Shown in pieces: positions 1 through 11,870 of a DNA stretch of 64,000 bases. A program made the translations under genes and the position numbers. The stretch covers positions 1-64,000 of the forward strand of contig NZ_PXNS01000009.1 in NCBI RefSeq assembly GCF_003045775.1, read 5' to 3'. The first letter of the stretch is position 1; every line of letters begins with the position of its first letter. Source of the stretch: Halomonas litopenaei. GTDB lineage: Bacteria > Pseudomonadota > Gammaproteobacteria > Pseudomonadales > Halomonadaceae. The notes below the pieces were generated by a model. The model saw only the letters and a program-made list of their open reading frames with translations, was not told the origin of the DNA and did not search any database.

Positions 1-2176
1 CGTTGGTGATGCCGCCGGGGCCATCGGCGCCGAACTGGTCGTTGCCGAGCACATCGACGGTGACGGAGCCGTCGTTGTCGGTGGTGGCGACGTCGGCGTT
101 GGCCACTGGCGTGTCGTCATCGACGGTAATGCCGATAGTGCCCGAGGCGCTGTCACCGACGCCGTCGGTGATGGTGTAGCCGACGCTGAAGTTGATGTCG
201 CTCTCGACACTGGGGTTGGAATGATCCAGCGGTTTGGCCAGCACCACCTTGTAGATGCCGTTGGCAACGTCGGTGAGCTGGACGGAAATGACACGTTCAC
301 CCGCGTTGTTGAAGCCGACCAGCGAACGACCATTGCCGCTCAGCGACCAGGTGACCGGGCTGCCGCCGGAGGTCAGCACGGGGAGGCCGGCGGTATTCCA
401 GGTAAAGCTACCGCGGCCGTCGCTGCCAAAGTCGTAGCCCAGCGAGCCGATCGCCGCGAGGCGTTCACCAGCCACGTCATTGATGCCACCGGCGATGCCG
501 CCAGGCAGGCCGTCCTCGTCGAGAACCGCTTTTGGCGGGGTGGTGTCGGGATTGCCATCGGTTTCCGGCGTGGTGGGGCCTGTACCTGTGCCGCCGCCGT
601 CCGCGACCCCGACACTGAGATTGCCGGTAACGGTGCTGCCATCGCCATCGGTGGCGGTGTAGTCAATCGTGGCGTTTCCGGTAAAGCCAGGGTGGGGAAC
701 AAAGGTCAGGGTGCCGTCAGGGTTGATGGTGGCGGTACCAACATCCGGGCCGCCCTGGACGGTGACACTGGTGAGCTCGCCTGGGCCATCGGCGCCAAAG
801 TTGTCGTTGTCCAGTACGTCAACCGTGATGGGTCCGCTGTTGTCGCCTGCGGCGGCATCGTCGCCCGGCACTGGCATGTCGTCATCCACGGTAACGCGGA
901 GGATGCCCTGCGCACTGTCGCCGTCGGCGTCGGTGATGGTGTAGCCGACGCTGAAGTTGATGTCGCTCTCGACATCGGCTCGGGGGTGATCCAGCGGCTT
1001 GAACAGGTCGACCCGGTAGGTGCCGGCGGCAAGATCGCTCAGTTCAATCGAGAGGACCTGCTGTCCGCTGGCGCTGGTGCCAAGAAGAGAGCGTCCGTCT
1101 GCGCTGAGTGCCCAGCTGACCAGGCTGCCCTGGGAGGTCAGTACCGGCAGGCCGGCGGTGCTCCAGGTGAAGCCGCCAGGGCCGTCATCGCCGAAGTCAT
1201 AGCGCAGCCGGCCAGTGGCGATGGTGCGTTCGCCCGGGTAGTCATTGATGCCACCGGCGATGCCGCCGGGAAGGCCATCTTCATCGACCACCGCCTTGGG
1301 CGATACGGTGGCAGAATTGCCATCCGTCTCGGGGGTGGTGGGGCCTATCCCATTGCCGCCGGAGATGACGATGTGGGCACTGGAGCTGAAGCTGTCACCG
1401 TCGCCGTCCTTGGTGGTGATGTTGAAGTCGAGTGCGCCACTGGCATCGTTGTCGGCGCTGAAACTCCAGGTGCCGTTGGGGTTGACGGTCAAGATGCCCT
1501 TGCCGGTATCGATCGGGGTGCCGAGCGGATACTCGTGGTCGTCGGCCTGGAGGTTGACGACGGTATCGGCGACGCCGTCGGCCCCGCCTTGCTGTGACCA
1601 GGTACCGGTGACGGTATCGCCGGCTTCCAGGCTCGAGGGCGCGATAACGGTGGTGGTCGGCGAGTCATCGTCAATATCCACGCCCAGGCGTGCAGTGGCG
1701 CTATCACCGTCACCATCGGTGATGGTGTAGTAGACCGAAAAGATCAGGTTGTTCTCGATGGTTGCGTCGGGATGATCGATCGGGCCGAGCAGCGAGACGC
1801 TGTAGCTGCCTGAGGCAAGATCGGTCAGCCTGACCTGAAGCAGGGTGGTGCCATCGCTGGTGGAGGCGGACAAGGTCCGGCCGCTTGTGGAAACCTGATA
1901 GGAAAGGGCCTCGCCGCCAGATGTCAGTGAAGGAAGGCCGGTGGTTTCCCAGCGAAAGGGATGGGTCGCGGCTGGGCCGTTGGCACCGAAATTATAGCCC
2001 AGGGTGCCGGTGGCCACGGTGTCCTGGCCAGCCGCATCCTGTGGGCCGCCAGGAATGCCATTGGGCAAGCCATCTTCATCCAGCAGCGCCAGGGCGGTGA
2101 CCTGGGTGGTGCTGTCCTGCGCCAGCAGTGTGGCGGCAGTGGACTGATTCAATGATGAATCGGTGTTGAAGTTCAT
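1..2176 (-). CDS. Large repeat-containing surface adhesin, T1SS-143/DUF5801-like repeats (N-terminal part; runs off the window)
   Basis: The minus-strand frame is open without a stop from the ATG at 2176 to the window edge (725 full codons). The start is supported by AAGGA seven bases upstream. Three copies of a roughly 255-residue module are visible. Each opens with DEDGLP followed by a Gly/Ile-rich turn, near residues 33, 296 and 550. Each contains a TLTS-type strand (VLTSQGS, VLTSGGS), a DHP motif and FSVGYTITDxDGDSA, and ends in a VDDD linker. Two modules are followed by an Ig/cadherin-like segment with DVLxNDxFGADGPG. This is typical of giant type I-secreted agglutination/RTX proteins that act outside the cell in adhesion or biofilm. 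No N-terminal signal peptide is seen, which fits C-terminal type I export signals. The C-terminus and any transporter genes lie outside the window. The ORF reading the other way across 221-1597 is an antisense shadow. Confidence 0.85.
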   Translation of the reverse strand, partial: MNFNTDSSLNQSTAATLLAQDSTTQVTALALLDEDGLPNGIPGGPQDAAGQDTVATGTLGYNFGANGPAATHPFRWETTGLPSLTSGGEALSYQVSTSGRTLSASTSDGTTLLQVRLTDLASGSYSVSLLGPIDHPDATIENNLIFSVYYTITDGDGDSATARLGVDIDDDSPTTTVIAPSSLEAGDTVTGTWSQQGGADGVADTVVNLQADDHEYPLGTPIDTGKGILTVNPNGTWSFSADNDASGALDFNITTKDGDGDSFSSSAHIVISGGNGIGPTTPETDGNSATVSPKAVVDEDGLPGGIAGGINDYPGERTIATGRLRYDFGDDGPGGFTWSTAGLPVLTSQGSLVSWALSADGRSLLGTSASGQQVLSIELSDLAAGTYRVDLFKPLDHPRADVESDINFSVGYTITDADGDSAQGILRVTVDDDMPVPGDDAAAGDNSGPITVDVLDNDNFGADGPGELTSVTVQGGPDVGTATINPDGTLTFVPHPGFTGNATIDYTATDGDGSTVTGNLSVGVADGGGTGTGPTTPETDGNPDTTPPKAVLDEDGLPGGIAGGINDVAGERLAAIGSLGYDFGSDGRGSFTWNTAGLPVLTSGGSPVTWSLSGNGRSLVGFNNAGERVISVQLTDVANGIYKVVLAKPLDHSNPSVESDINFSVGYTITDGVGDSASGTIGITVDDDTPVANADVATTDNDGSVTVDVLGNDQFGADGPGGITN

Positions 2177-2617
2177 TGGGTAATTCCTTGCATGGATGCC
2201 GTTAGGGAAGGCGGGGCTTGTTAAACGTATGCAAGGAAAAAAGATGGCGACATTGTACTCATGGGCGGGTGCAAGGGATTCAGAGTAGAGGGTGGCAGAG
2301 GGGGGCTGAATGCCCGAAATGTGGGATGGTTTTTAAAGACCTTTTCGTCTTTTTTTTGCCTAAAAGGGTTTTTCCTTACATTGGATATCGGGCGGTATTT
2401 GAGACGATGTCGTGATGCGGGGTTCGCTGCCATGGCTGGGGGGTAAAAATGGTAATGAGCCGGTCCTGGTTTGTACGCGAAAAACGCCAGTTGTGCGCAC
2501 GGCTGGCTGCCGCGACGCGGATAGGCGATAATGGCCGACTAGCGCCAGCGGTGCAGATTCGGCTGTGGAGCGCGGATCTGGTTGCCTCTATTGATTATCT
2601 TGTATTCAGCAGGTCGT
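2177..2617. promoter_or_regulatory. Divergent intergenic region between the adhesin and truA
   Basis: This stretch of about 440 bases separates two divergent genes. The part around 2330-2400 is clearly AT-richer than its surroundings, with a run of eight T near 2351 and A/T clusters. That would suit promoters for the adhesin on the minus strand. The short ORFs inside it have no ribosome binding sites or recognisable protein features. No hairpin terminator or recognised operator was found. Confidence 0.4.
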
Positions 2618-3628
2618 ATGTCCTTCTTTCACCATCTCGATGAACGTACCCCCCTCAAGGGTCGTCTGGCGCTCAGCGTCGAGTACGACGGTACCCACTA
2701 TTGCGGTTGGCAGCGGCTCAAGCACGCCCCGTCGGTGCAGGGGGCGGTGGAGAAGGCGCTGGCCAAGGTGGCGGGTGTGCCGATCACGTTGCATTGCAGC
2801 GGACGCACCGACTCAGGCGTGCACGCGACCCGCCAGATCGCCCACTTCGACCCGCCGGTGGAGCGTTCCGAGAAGGCCTGGGTGTTCGGCGGCAACGCCA
2901 ACCTCCCCCGGGATGTGGCGATCCGCTGGATTCGCGAGGTGCCCGACGAATTCCACGCCCGCTTCAAGGCGTTGGGCCGGCGCTATCGCTACGTCATCCT
3001 CAACCAGCCGAGCCGCCCGGTGCTGGAGCGTGCCAACGCCACCTGGTGCCGCGACCCGCTGGATGCCGACGCCATGCACGAGGCCGCCCAGGCGCTGGTC
3101 GGCGAGCACGATTTCTCGAGTTTTCGTGCCGCCGGCTGTCAGTCGAAGACGCCCTGGCGCCACCTGCACTTTATCGAGGTACACCGCCACGGCCCGCTGG
3201 TGGTGGTGGACCTTCAGGCCAACGCCTTCCTGCACCACATGGTGCGCAACATCGTCGGCGCGCTGGTGACGGTGGGACGGGGTGAGCAGGGCACCGACTA
3301 CATCGCGCGACTGATGGCACTCAAGGATCGCAAGCAGAGCGATGTGACGGCGCCAGGCTGTGGGTTGCACTTCGTCGACACCCTGTACGACCCCGAGTGG
3401 CAACTGCCCGCCGAACCCTTGGGGCCGAATCTGCTGGCCTTCCTGGGGGAGTGGACAGGAGAGCGCCCGCTGCCGGACTGCCCCATGGTGGAGTTTCGAC
3501 GCGGACGTCCGATCGCCGAGACGCGCAGGGCGGTACGTGCCGAAGAGCTCGCCGACGGGCTCGGCGACGGTTTCGCTGAAGGACCTGCCGGCGCTTCGGC
3601 GGCGCACGCCGCGGACAAGGAGTCCTGA
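2618..3628 (+). CDS. truA: tRNA pseudouridine(38-40) synthase TruA
   Basis: TruA isomerises uridines 38-40 of the tRNA anticodon stem-loop to pseudouridine. The product is 336 residues from the ATG at 2618. An in-frame TTG at 2582 was rejected because family similarity begins after the ATG. The family signature SGRTDSGVHA is at residues 61-70 with the catalytic Asp at 65. VEYDGTHYCGWQ (residues 21-32) and a C-terminal half with HHMVRNIVGALV also match TruA. The protein is longer than the usual 260-270 residues because of an Ala/Glu-rich tail of about 60 residues after the conserved GLHFVDTLYDP. The stop codon overlaps the trpF start (TGATG), so the two are probably translationally coupled at the head of the trpFBA-accD-folC run. 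Confidence 0.95.
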   Translation: MSFFHHLDERTPLKGRLALSVEYDGTHYCGWQRLKHAPSVQGAVEKALAKVAGVPITLHCSGRTDSGVHATRQIAHFDPPVERSEKAWVFGGNANLPRDVAIRWIREVPDEFHARFKALGRRYRYVILNQPSRPVLERANATWCRDPLDADAMHEAAQALVGEHDFSSFRAAGCQSKTPWRHLHFIEVHRHGPLVVVDLQANAFLHHMVRNIVGALVTVGRGEQGTDYIARLMALKDRKQSDVTAPGCGLHFVDTLYDPEWQLPAEPLGPNLLAFLGEWTGERPLPDCPMVEFRRGRPIAETRRAVRAEELADGLGDGFAEGPAGASAAHAADKES

Positions 3629-4266
3629 TGATCGCTTCCGCGCACCGTACCCGCGTCAAGTTCTGCGGCTTTACCCGCGAAGAGGACATCGACGCCGCCG
3701 TGGCGTTGGGCGCCGATGCCTTGGGCTTTGTGCTGTGGCCCGGCAGCAAGAGGGCGGTCAGCCTGGGGCGGCTGGCCGAACTCGCGGCGCGGGTGCCGGC
3801 CTTCGTCACCCGGGTGGGGCTGTTCGTCGATGCCGACGACGAGACCATCGAAAGGGCACTGCCGTGTCTCGACCTGCTGCAGTTTCACGGTAGCGAGAGC
3901 GCCGAGGCCTGCGAGCGCTTTGCGCGCCCTTATATAAAGGCGCTGAGAATGCGCGACGGCCTCGATCTGCACGAGGCCGAACGCACCTACGCCGGCGCCC
4001 AGGCACTGCTGCTGGACGCCTATCGCCCAGGCGTGCCCGGCGGCACCGGTGACACTTTCGACTGGTCGCGCATCCCGTCGTCGCTGGCAAAACCTGTTAT
4101 CCTCGCCGGTGGCCTGTCGGCGGACAACGCCGCCGAGGCGATTGACCGGGTGAGGCCCTTCGCCCTCGACGTCTCCGGGGGCATCGAAAGCGCGCCGGGC
4201 GCCAAGGATCCAGAGCGCATGCAGGCCTTTATGCGCGCGGTGGGGCAGGGCGACGCCCGCCGCTGA
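3628..4266 (+). CDS. trpF: Phosphoribosylanthranilate isomerase TrpF
   Basis: TrpF catalyses the Amadori rearrangement of N-(5-phosphoribosyl)anthranilate to CdRP, the third step of tryptophan synthesis. The 212-residue product is a normal-length single-domain TIM barrel. VKFCGFTR (residues 10-17) carries the catalytic base Cys13. LLLDAYRPGVPGGTG (residues 127-141) carries the acid Asp130 and the phosphate-binding Gly loop. The C-terminal LAGGLSADNAAEA and DVSGGIE motifs bind the second phosphate side. It begins inside the truA stop and lies 81 bases before trpB. The trpEGDC genes are not in this window, the split arrangement common in gammaproteobacteria of the Pseudomonas/Halomonas type. 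Confidence 0.96.
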   Translation: MIASAHRTRVKFCGFTREEDIDAAVALGADALGFVLWPGSKRAVSLGRLAELAARVPAFVTRVGLFVDADDETIERALPCLDLLQFHGSESAEACERFARPYIKALRMRDGLDLHEAERTYAGAQALLLDAYRPGVPGGTGDTFDWSRIPSSLAKPVILAGGLSADNAAEAIDRVRPFALDVSGGIESAPGAKDPERMQAFMRAVGQGDARR

Positions 4267-4347
4267 CGCGGCAGCAGGCCCCACGCCCGGTAGCGAGCGA
4301 CCATCACCGACTTTTTATTCAGCCAGTTTATCCGCAAGGAGTCCGAC

Positions 4348-5562
<1,215 letters not shown>

Positions 5563-5577
5563 GAGCTAGAGAATTCC

Positions 5578-6381
5578 ATGTCTCGTATCGATAAACGCTT
5601 TCGTTCTCTCGCCGATCAGGGTCGCAAGGCGCTGGTTCCCTACATCACCGGGGGCGATCCCACCCCGGAGGTGACCGTCGACTACATGCACGCACTGGTC
5701 GAGTCCGGCGCCGACATCATCGAGCTGGGGGTGCCTTTCAGTGACCCCATGGCCGACGGCCCGGTCATCCAGAAGGCCTGCGAACGTGCCTTGAAGCACG
5801 GCACCCGTCTGACCGACCTGTTGGCCATGGTGGCCGAGTTTCGGCGTCAGGACGACGACACCCCGGTGGTGCTGATGGGCTATCTCAATCCCATCGAGCG
5901 CCTGGGTATCGAGCGCTTCGCCCGCGAGGCGAGGGCGGCCGGCGTCGATGGCGTGCTGGTGGTGGACATGCCGCCGGAAGAGGCCGATGAACTGGGGCCC
6001 TTGCTGGAAGCCGAGGATTTGGCGCCAATCTTTCTTGTCGCCCCTACCACTTCCCCAGAGCGTGCCGCTACAATATGCGCCCACGCGCATGGCTATCTCT
6101 ACTATGTGTCGCTCAAGGGAGTGACCGGCTCGGCGAGCCTCAACGCCGACGATGTGGCGGCCCATCTGGCGCCGCTGCGCGAACTGACCGACCTGCCCCT
6201 GTGTGTCGGTTTCGGTATCCGCGACGGCGCCTCCGCCGCGGAAGTGGCTAAGGTTGCCGATGGCGTCATCGTCGGCAGTGCCCTGGTCTCACGCATCGCC
6301 GAGCACTGTGACGCTCCCCGCGAGGCCATCGCCGAATTGAAGGCGGTGATGACAGAGATACGCCAGGCCCTGGACGCCTGA
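5578..6381 (+). CDS. trpA: Tryptophan synthase alpha chain TrpA
   Basis: TrpA cleaves indole-3-glycerol phosphate to indole and glyceraldehyde-3-phosphate, passing indole to TrpB. The product has 267 residues. The catalytic pair falls exactly at the canonical positions: Glu49 in [11 protein letters not shown] and Asp60 in MADGP. GGDPTP near residue 25 and the phosphate-binding GFGIRDG and GSALV motifs near the C-terminus complete the TIM barrel. It sits 15 bases after trpB and 73 bases before accD. Confidence 0.97.
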   Translation: MSRIDKRFRSLADQGRKALVPYITGGDPTPEVTVDYMHALVESGADIIELGVPFSDPMADGPVIQKACERALKHGTRLTDLLAMVAEFRRQDDDTPVVLMGYLNPIERLGIERFAREARAAGVDGVLVVDMPPEEADELGPLLEAEDLAPIFLVAPTTSPERAATICAHAHGYLYYVSLKGVTGSASLNADDVAAHLAPLRELTDLPLCVGFGIRDGASAAEVAKVADGVIVGSALVSRIAEHCDAPREAIAELKAVMTEIRQALDA

Positions 6382-6454
6382 GAGGCGATCGGGGAAGAGA
6401 TTCGACCCTGTCGTCGGCCACCGCCGGCGACCGTAGCAACGGAAGACTTCTGAC

Positions 6455-7522
6455 ATGAGCTGGCTAGACAAGATTGTGCCCTCGGTGGGCCGCATTCAGC
6501 GCAAGGACCGCCGGGCGAGCGTTCCGGACGGTCTCTGGCGTAAGTGCCCCAAGTGCGAGTCGGTGCTTTACCTGCCCGAACTCGAAAAGCACCACAACGT
6601 GTGTCCCAAGTGTGATCACCATCTGCGCCTGACCGCGCGCAAGCGCCTTGACTGGTTCCTCGACAAGGAAGGTCGCGAAGAGATCGCCGCCGACCTCGAG
6701 CCGGTGGATCGTCTCAAGTTCCGTGACTCCAAGAAGTACAAGGACCGCCTGGCCGCGGCCCAGAAGGACACCGGCGAGAACGACGCCCTGATCGCCATGC
6801 GCGGTTCGCTGGATGGCCTGCCGGTGGTCGCGGTGGCCTTCGAGTTCACCTTCATGGGTGGCTCCATGGGGGCCGTGGTCGGCGAGAAGTTCGTACGTGC
6901 CGCCACTATCGCTCTCGAAGAGGGCCAGCCGCTGGTGTGCTTCTCGGCATCCGGCGGTGCGCGCATGCAGGAAGCGCTGTTCTCGCTGATGCAGATGGCC
7001 AAGACCTCCGCCGCGCTTGAACGCCTCAAGCAGGCCGGCGTGCCCTATATCTCGGTGTTGACCGATCCGGTGTTCGGTGGCGTGTCGGCGTCACTGGCCA
7101 TGCTCGGCGATCTCAACGTGGCCGAGCCCAACGCCCTGATCGGCTTTGCCGGTCCTCGGGTCATCGAACAGACGGTGCGCGAGAAGCTGCCTGAAGGCTT
7201 CCAGCGCAGCGAGTTCCTGCTCGAACACGGCACCGTCGACATGATCGTCCATCGCCACGAGATGCGTTCGCGGCTGGGTGGGGTGCTGCGCAAGCTGACC
7301 CATCAACCTGCGGTAGGTATCGCCGACGACAGCGAGCCCGACCTGGTGGACGCCGCCGAAGCCGCCGAGCGTGACCTGGCGGTGGCCATGGCAGACAGTG
7401 AAGGCGCCCAGGCCGAGCACGCGCCGGAGACGGCCGAGCAGCAGACGCACAGCGATGAAGCCGATGCTGCCCAAGGCGAGGAGCCGAAGGACGGCGAACG
7501 CACCCAGGACACACCGCGCTAG
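6455..7522 (+). CDS. accD: Acetyl-CoA carboxylase carboxyltransferase subunit beta AccD
   Basis: AccD with AccA transfers the carboxyl group from biotin to acetyl-CoA, giving malonyl-CoA for fatty acid synthesis. The 355-residue protein has the expected N-terminal zinc ribbon, Cys31, Cys34, Cys50 and Cys53 (CPKC...CPKC), followed by the crotonase-like carboxyltransferase fold. [12 protein letters not shown] and the oxyanion-hole region [10 protein letters not shown] are both visible. After about residue 290 there is a long Ala/Glu/Asp-rich tail that makes the protein some 55-65 residues longer than the E. coli protein. Position between trpA and folC is the classical gammaproteobacterial order. 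Confidence 0.96.
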   Translation: MSWLDKIVPSVGRIQRKDRRASVPDGLWRKCPKCESVLYLPELEKHHNVCPKCDHHLRLTARKRLDWFLDKEGREEIAADLEPVDRLKFRDSKKYKDRLAAAQKDTGENDALIAMRGSLDGLPVVAVAFEFTFMGGSMGAVVGEKFVRAATIALEEGQPLVCFSASGGARMQEALFSLMQMAKTSAALERLKQAGVPYISVLTDPVFGGVSASLAMLGDLNVAEPNALIGFAGPRVIEQTVREKLPEGFQRSEFLLEHGTVDMIVHRHEMRSRLGGVLRKLTHQPAVGIADDSEPDLVDAAEAAERDLAVAMADSEGAQAEHAPETAEQQTHSDEADAAQGEEPKDGERTQDTPR

Positions 7523-7525
7523 CCC

Positions 7526-8899
7526 ATGGACAACGACGGTCTGCCCACCACACTGGATAGCTGGCTCGCCCGACTCGAGGCCGCCCACCCCGTCGGCATC
7601 GATCTGGGCCTCGAGCGGGTCGCCTGTGTGGCACAGCGTCTCGGTCTGACCGAGCGGCCGATTGCACGCCGGGTGATCACCGTCGCCGGCACCAACGGCA
7701 AGGGGTCCACGGTGGCCATGCTCGAGGCGCTGGGACGGGCCCATGGGCTGTCCACGGCGGCCTACACCTCGCCCCATCTGGTGCGTTACAACGAGCGCCT
7801 TCGGCTGGACGCCAGCGAGGCCAGCGACGAGGTGCTGATCGAAGGCTTTGTTGCGGTGGAGCAGGCCAGGCTCGCGCCATCCCCGGTCAGCCTGACCTAC
7901 TTCGAGGTCGGTACCCTGGCCGCGCTGTGGACCATCGCCAGGCGCCAGCCCGACCTGGCGGTGCTGGAGGTCGGCCTCGGTGGTCGCCTGGATGCGGTCA
8001 ATGTGGTGGATCCGGATGTCGCCGTGGTGACCACCGTGGCTCAGGACCACGCCGCCTTCCTGGGCAACGATATTGCCATCATCGGCCGCGAGAAGGCCGG
8101 GATCATGCGTACCGGGCGTCCGGCGGTGCTGGGCAGTCGTGACCTGCCCTCGAGCGTTGCCGACCATGCCCGTTCGCTGGGTGCGCCGATCTTTGCGCTC
8201 GGCGAGGCCTTCGCCCATTCGGGCCGCCATGCAGGCCCTCAAGCAGCACCTTGTGCAGGACCTGATGGCGAACAGGGCGGCTGGTCGTGGCGCGGCAGCG
8301 ACGCACAAGGCCAGCCGGTCGGCCTGGAACGACTAAGCGATCCCGGCCTGCCGCTGGACAACGCCGCTTCTGCGCTGCAGGCACTGTGGCTGGCCCTTGG
8401 TGAACTCGATCCAGACGCCTGTCGCCAGGCACTGGCCGAGGTGCGTCTTCCCGGGCGGATGCAGTGGCGCGGTAACTGGTGCCTTGACGTGGGCCACAAC
8501 CCTCACGCCGCCAACTATCTGGCCGGGCGACTGGCCGAACGGCGTGAAGTGCAACGGGACGTCCAGGGGCGGACCCTGTGTCTGATCGGCATGCTCGAGG
8601 ACAAGGACGCCGAGGGGGTCATCGCCGCGCTGTCGCCGGTGGTGGACGCCTGGCTGCCGGTGACGCTCGAGGGCGATCGCGGACGTAGCGCAGCCGACCT
8701 CGCGGCACGTATCGAACATCAAGGTGGCACCATCCTTCACCACGCCGATAGCGTCGATGACGGCGCCGACTGGCTCGAATCGTGCGTCGAGCCGGCAGAT
8801 CGTGTACTGGTGACGGGATCCTTCTTCACCGTGGCTGCCATACTGGCGAGATGGAGCCGCCAGTCCAGTGGCGGTGGCGTCATCGAGGGAGCGACATGA
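7526..8899 (+). CDS. folC: Bifunctional folylpolyglutamate/dihydrofolate synthase FolC
   Basis: FolC adds glutamate to dihydropteroate and polyglutamylates folates in the cytosol. The 457-residue protein has the Mur-ligase P-loop AGTNGKGST at 54-62, the YTSPHLVRYNER substrate loop, and LEVGLGGRLDAVN with the magnesium-binding residues. The C-terminal Mur domain includes LDVGHNPHAANY. The start lies three bases after the accD stop. The stop overlaps the next start by ATGA, indicating tight coupling to the SPOR gene. Confidence 0.95.
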   Translation: MDNDGLPTTLDSWLARLEAAHPVGIDLGLERVACVAQRLGLTERPIARRVITVAGTNGKGSTVAMLEALGRAHGLSTAAYTSPHLVRYNERLRLDASEASDEVLIEGFVAVEQARLAPSPVSLTYFEVGTLAALWTIARRQPDLAVLEVGLGGRLDAVNVVDPDVAVVTTVAQDHAAFLGNDIAIIGREKAGIMRTGRPAVLGSRDLPSSVADHARSLGAPIFALGEAFAHSGRHAGPQAAPCAGPDGEQGGWSWRGSDAQGQPVGLERLSDPGLPLDNAASALQALWLALGELDPDACRQALAEVRLPGRMQWRGNWCLDVGHNPHAANYLAGRLAERREVQRDVQGRTLCLIGMLEDKDAEGVIAALSPVVDAWLPVTLEGDRGRSAADLAARIEHQGGTILHHADSVDDGADWLESCVEPADRVLVTGSFFTVAAILARWSRQSSGGGVIEGAT

Positions 8900-9573
8900 A
8901 ATACGGAATGCGTGAGCGGATCAGCGGGATCATTATCGTGGTGGCGCTGGGCGTCATCTTCGTGCCGATGTTGTTTGATGAGCCCGAATCCCCCGAGCAG
9001 CGGCCGGACCCGGTGCTGACCATCGACCCGCCGGTGGATGTGGAGCGCCGCGACGTGCCTGAGCCCACCCCGCCGGAAGGGCTTGGGCAGATTCAGGCAC
9101 CGGTTGCCCCTGGCGAGGGCAACGCTTCGCAGGCCGACGAGGGCCAGAGCGAACCCTCCGAGTCCAGCCAGCCACAGCAGGTGGATCCTGAACCGGCGCA
9201 GCAGGTGGCCGAACAGGCGTCCTCCGAGCGCCAGGCCGAGCCCGAACCGGCACCCGAGGCCAGCCAGCCGCGGGAAGATCCTATCGCCGCCCTGGCGCGC
9301 CAGGCCGAACAGCGTACGACGAGCGGCCCCACCGCGGTGGAAGGCGGTGAGTGGGCGGTGCAGGTGGGCAGCTTCGGCGAGGCTGGCAACGCCCAGCGCC
9401 TGATGCAGAAGCTGCGTGACCAGGGTTACCCCGCCTACTCACGTGAGCGCAACAACTCGCTGACCACGGTCTACGTGGGTCCCTTCGGGGCGTCTGAGGA
9501 CGCCGAGGGCGTGATGAGCGAGCTCAAGTCCCGGGAAAATCTGCAGGGGCTTCTGGTCAAGGTGGATAGCTGA
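8896..9573 (+). CDS. SPOR domain protein, DedD-like inner membrane protein
   Basis: The start at 8896 (ATGA overlap with folC) was chosen over a longer upstream frame. From there the 225-residue product begins with a short basic cytoplasmic tail and one transmembrane helix (about residues 9-26, ISGIIIVVALGVIFVPMLF). A Pro/Glu/Gln-rich periplasmic linker runs from about 30 to 140. The C-terminal SPOR domain opens at about 150 with WAVQVGSFGEAGNAQRLM. SPOR domains bind glycan strands lacking stem peptides at the division septum. The folC-dedD-cvpA-purF order matches the known neighbourhood of DedD, but sequence similarity outside the SPOR domain is low in this family. Confidence 0.85.
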   Translation: MKYGMRERISGIIIVVALGVIFVPMLFDEPESPEQRPDPVLTIDPPVDVERRDVPEPTPPEGLGQIQAPVAPGEGNASQADEGQSEPSESSQPQQVDPEPAQQVAEQASSERQAEPEPAPEASQPREDPIAALARQAEQRTTSGPTAVEGGEWAVQVGSFGEAGNAQRLMQKLRDQGYPAYSRERNNSLTTVYVGPFGASEDAEGVMSELKSRENLQGLLVKVDS

Positions 9574-10175
9574 TGCTGGTGACATGGGTGGACTGGGTCT
9601 TCGTCGCCGTGCTGGCGCTGGCCGTGGCGGCGGGGTTCGTCCGTGGCCTGGTGCGTGAGGCGCTGGGCCTGGCCAGCTGGATCGTGGCGCTTTTGGCGGC
9701 ACGCATGTTCGCCGAGCCGGTGGCCGAGGTGTTGGGCAACTGGATCGACAGTCCGGACGGCCGGCTTATCGTGGCCTTTATCCTGATCATCGTGATCACG
9801 ATCCTGCTCGGCGGCATCCTGATACGGATGATCCAGGCGGCGGTGGAGTGGGCCGGCGCCGGCTTTCTCAACCGCCTGACCGGCGCCTTGTTCGGTGGGG
9901 TGAAGGCGGCAGCGGTGCTGACCCTGGTCACGCTGCTGATCGGCTTTACCCCGCTGGATCAATTGACGGCCTGGCAGGATGCCAGCGTGCGCCCCCACTT
10001 CGAGCAACTGCGCGACTGGGGCCTTGGCCAACTGAGTGATTTCGAGGGCAGCCTGCCGGACTTTCCCGAGTCCCTGCGCGAGCTGCCCCAGGCAGAACCA
10101 TCGCCGCCGACCGGTGGCGAGGCAGAGGGATCTGCCATCGACGATGCGAAGCAAGGTGCCACAAGCACGCTCTGA
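9573..10175 (+). CDS. cvpA: CvpA family inner membrane protein
   Basis: This is a 200-residue polytopic protein with four predicted hydrophobic helices, at about residues 5-25, 30-48, 64-84 and 103-122. The N-terminal WVDWVFVAVLALAVAAGFVRG and the LVREALGLASWI motif are typical of CvpA (colicin V production). The exact function is unsettled; the family is linked to envelope stress tolerance. The tail after about residue 160 is soluble and rich in Pro/Glu. The start shares one base with the SPOR gene stop. purF follows 69 bases later, the conserved cvpA-purF pairing. Confidence 0.9.
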   Translation: MLVTWVDWVFVAVLALAVAAGFVRGLVREALGLASWIVALLAARMFAEPVAEVLGNWIDSPDGRLIVAFILIIVITILLGGILIRMIQAAVEWAGAGFLNRLTGALFGGVKAAAVLTLVTLLIGFTPLDQLTAWQDASVRPHFEQLRDWGLGQLSDFEGSLPDFPESLRELPQAEPSPPTGGEAEGSAIDDAKQGATSTL

Positions 10176-10244
10176 CTTCGCCAGTGACAGACGACTCTTG
10201 CGCTGGCCCCCGGGCGGCGTTTCACGGTAAATGAGGTAAGTTGA

Positions 10245-11762
<1,518 letters not shown>

Positions 11763-11870
11763 TACCCAACAGCTAACCGCAGGGCGTCGTCGGTCGGCAG
11801 GGGGAGTGCCCGAAGGCGCTCTCTCTACCCGTCCGAGTCGACGGCACCCTGGCGAGTGATGGAGACGGAT

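Noticed and set aside
221-1597. 458-codon plus-strand ORF rich in Gly/Ala/Val
   Set aside because: It is the antisense of the adhesin. The minus frame has clear DEDGLP modules and a ribosome binding site; the plus frame shows only low-complexity sequence caused by the repeats.
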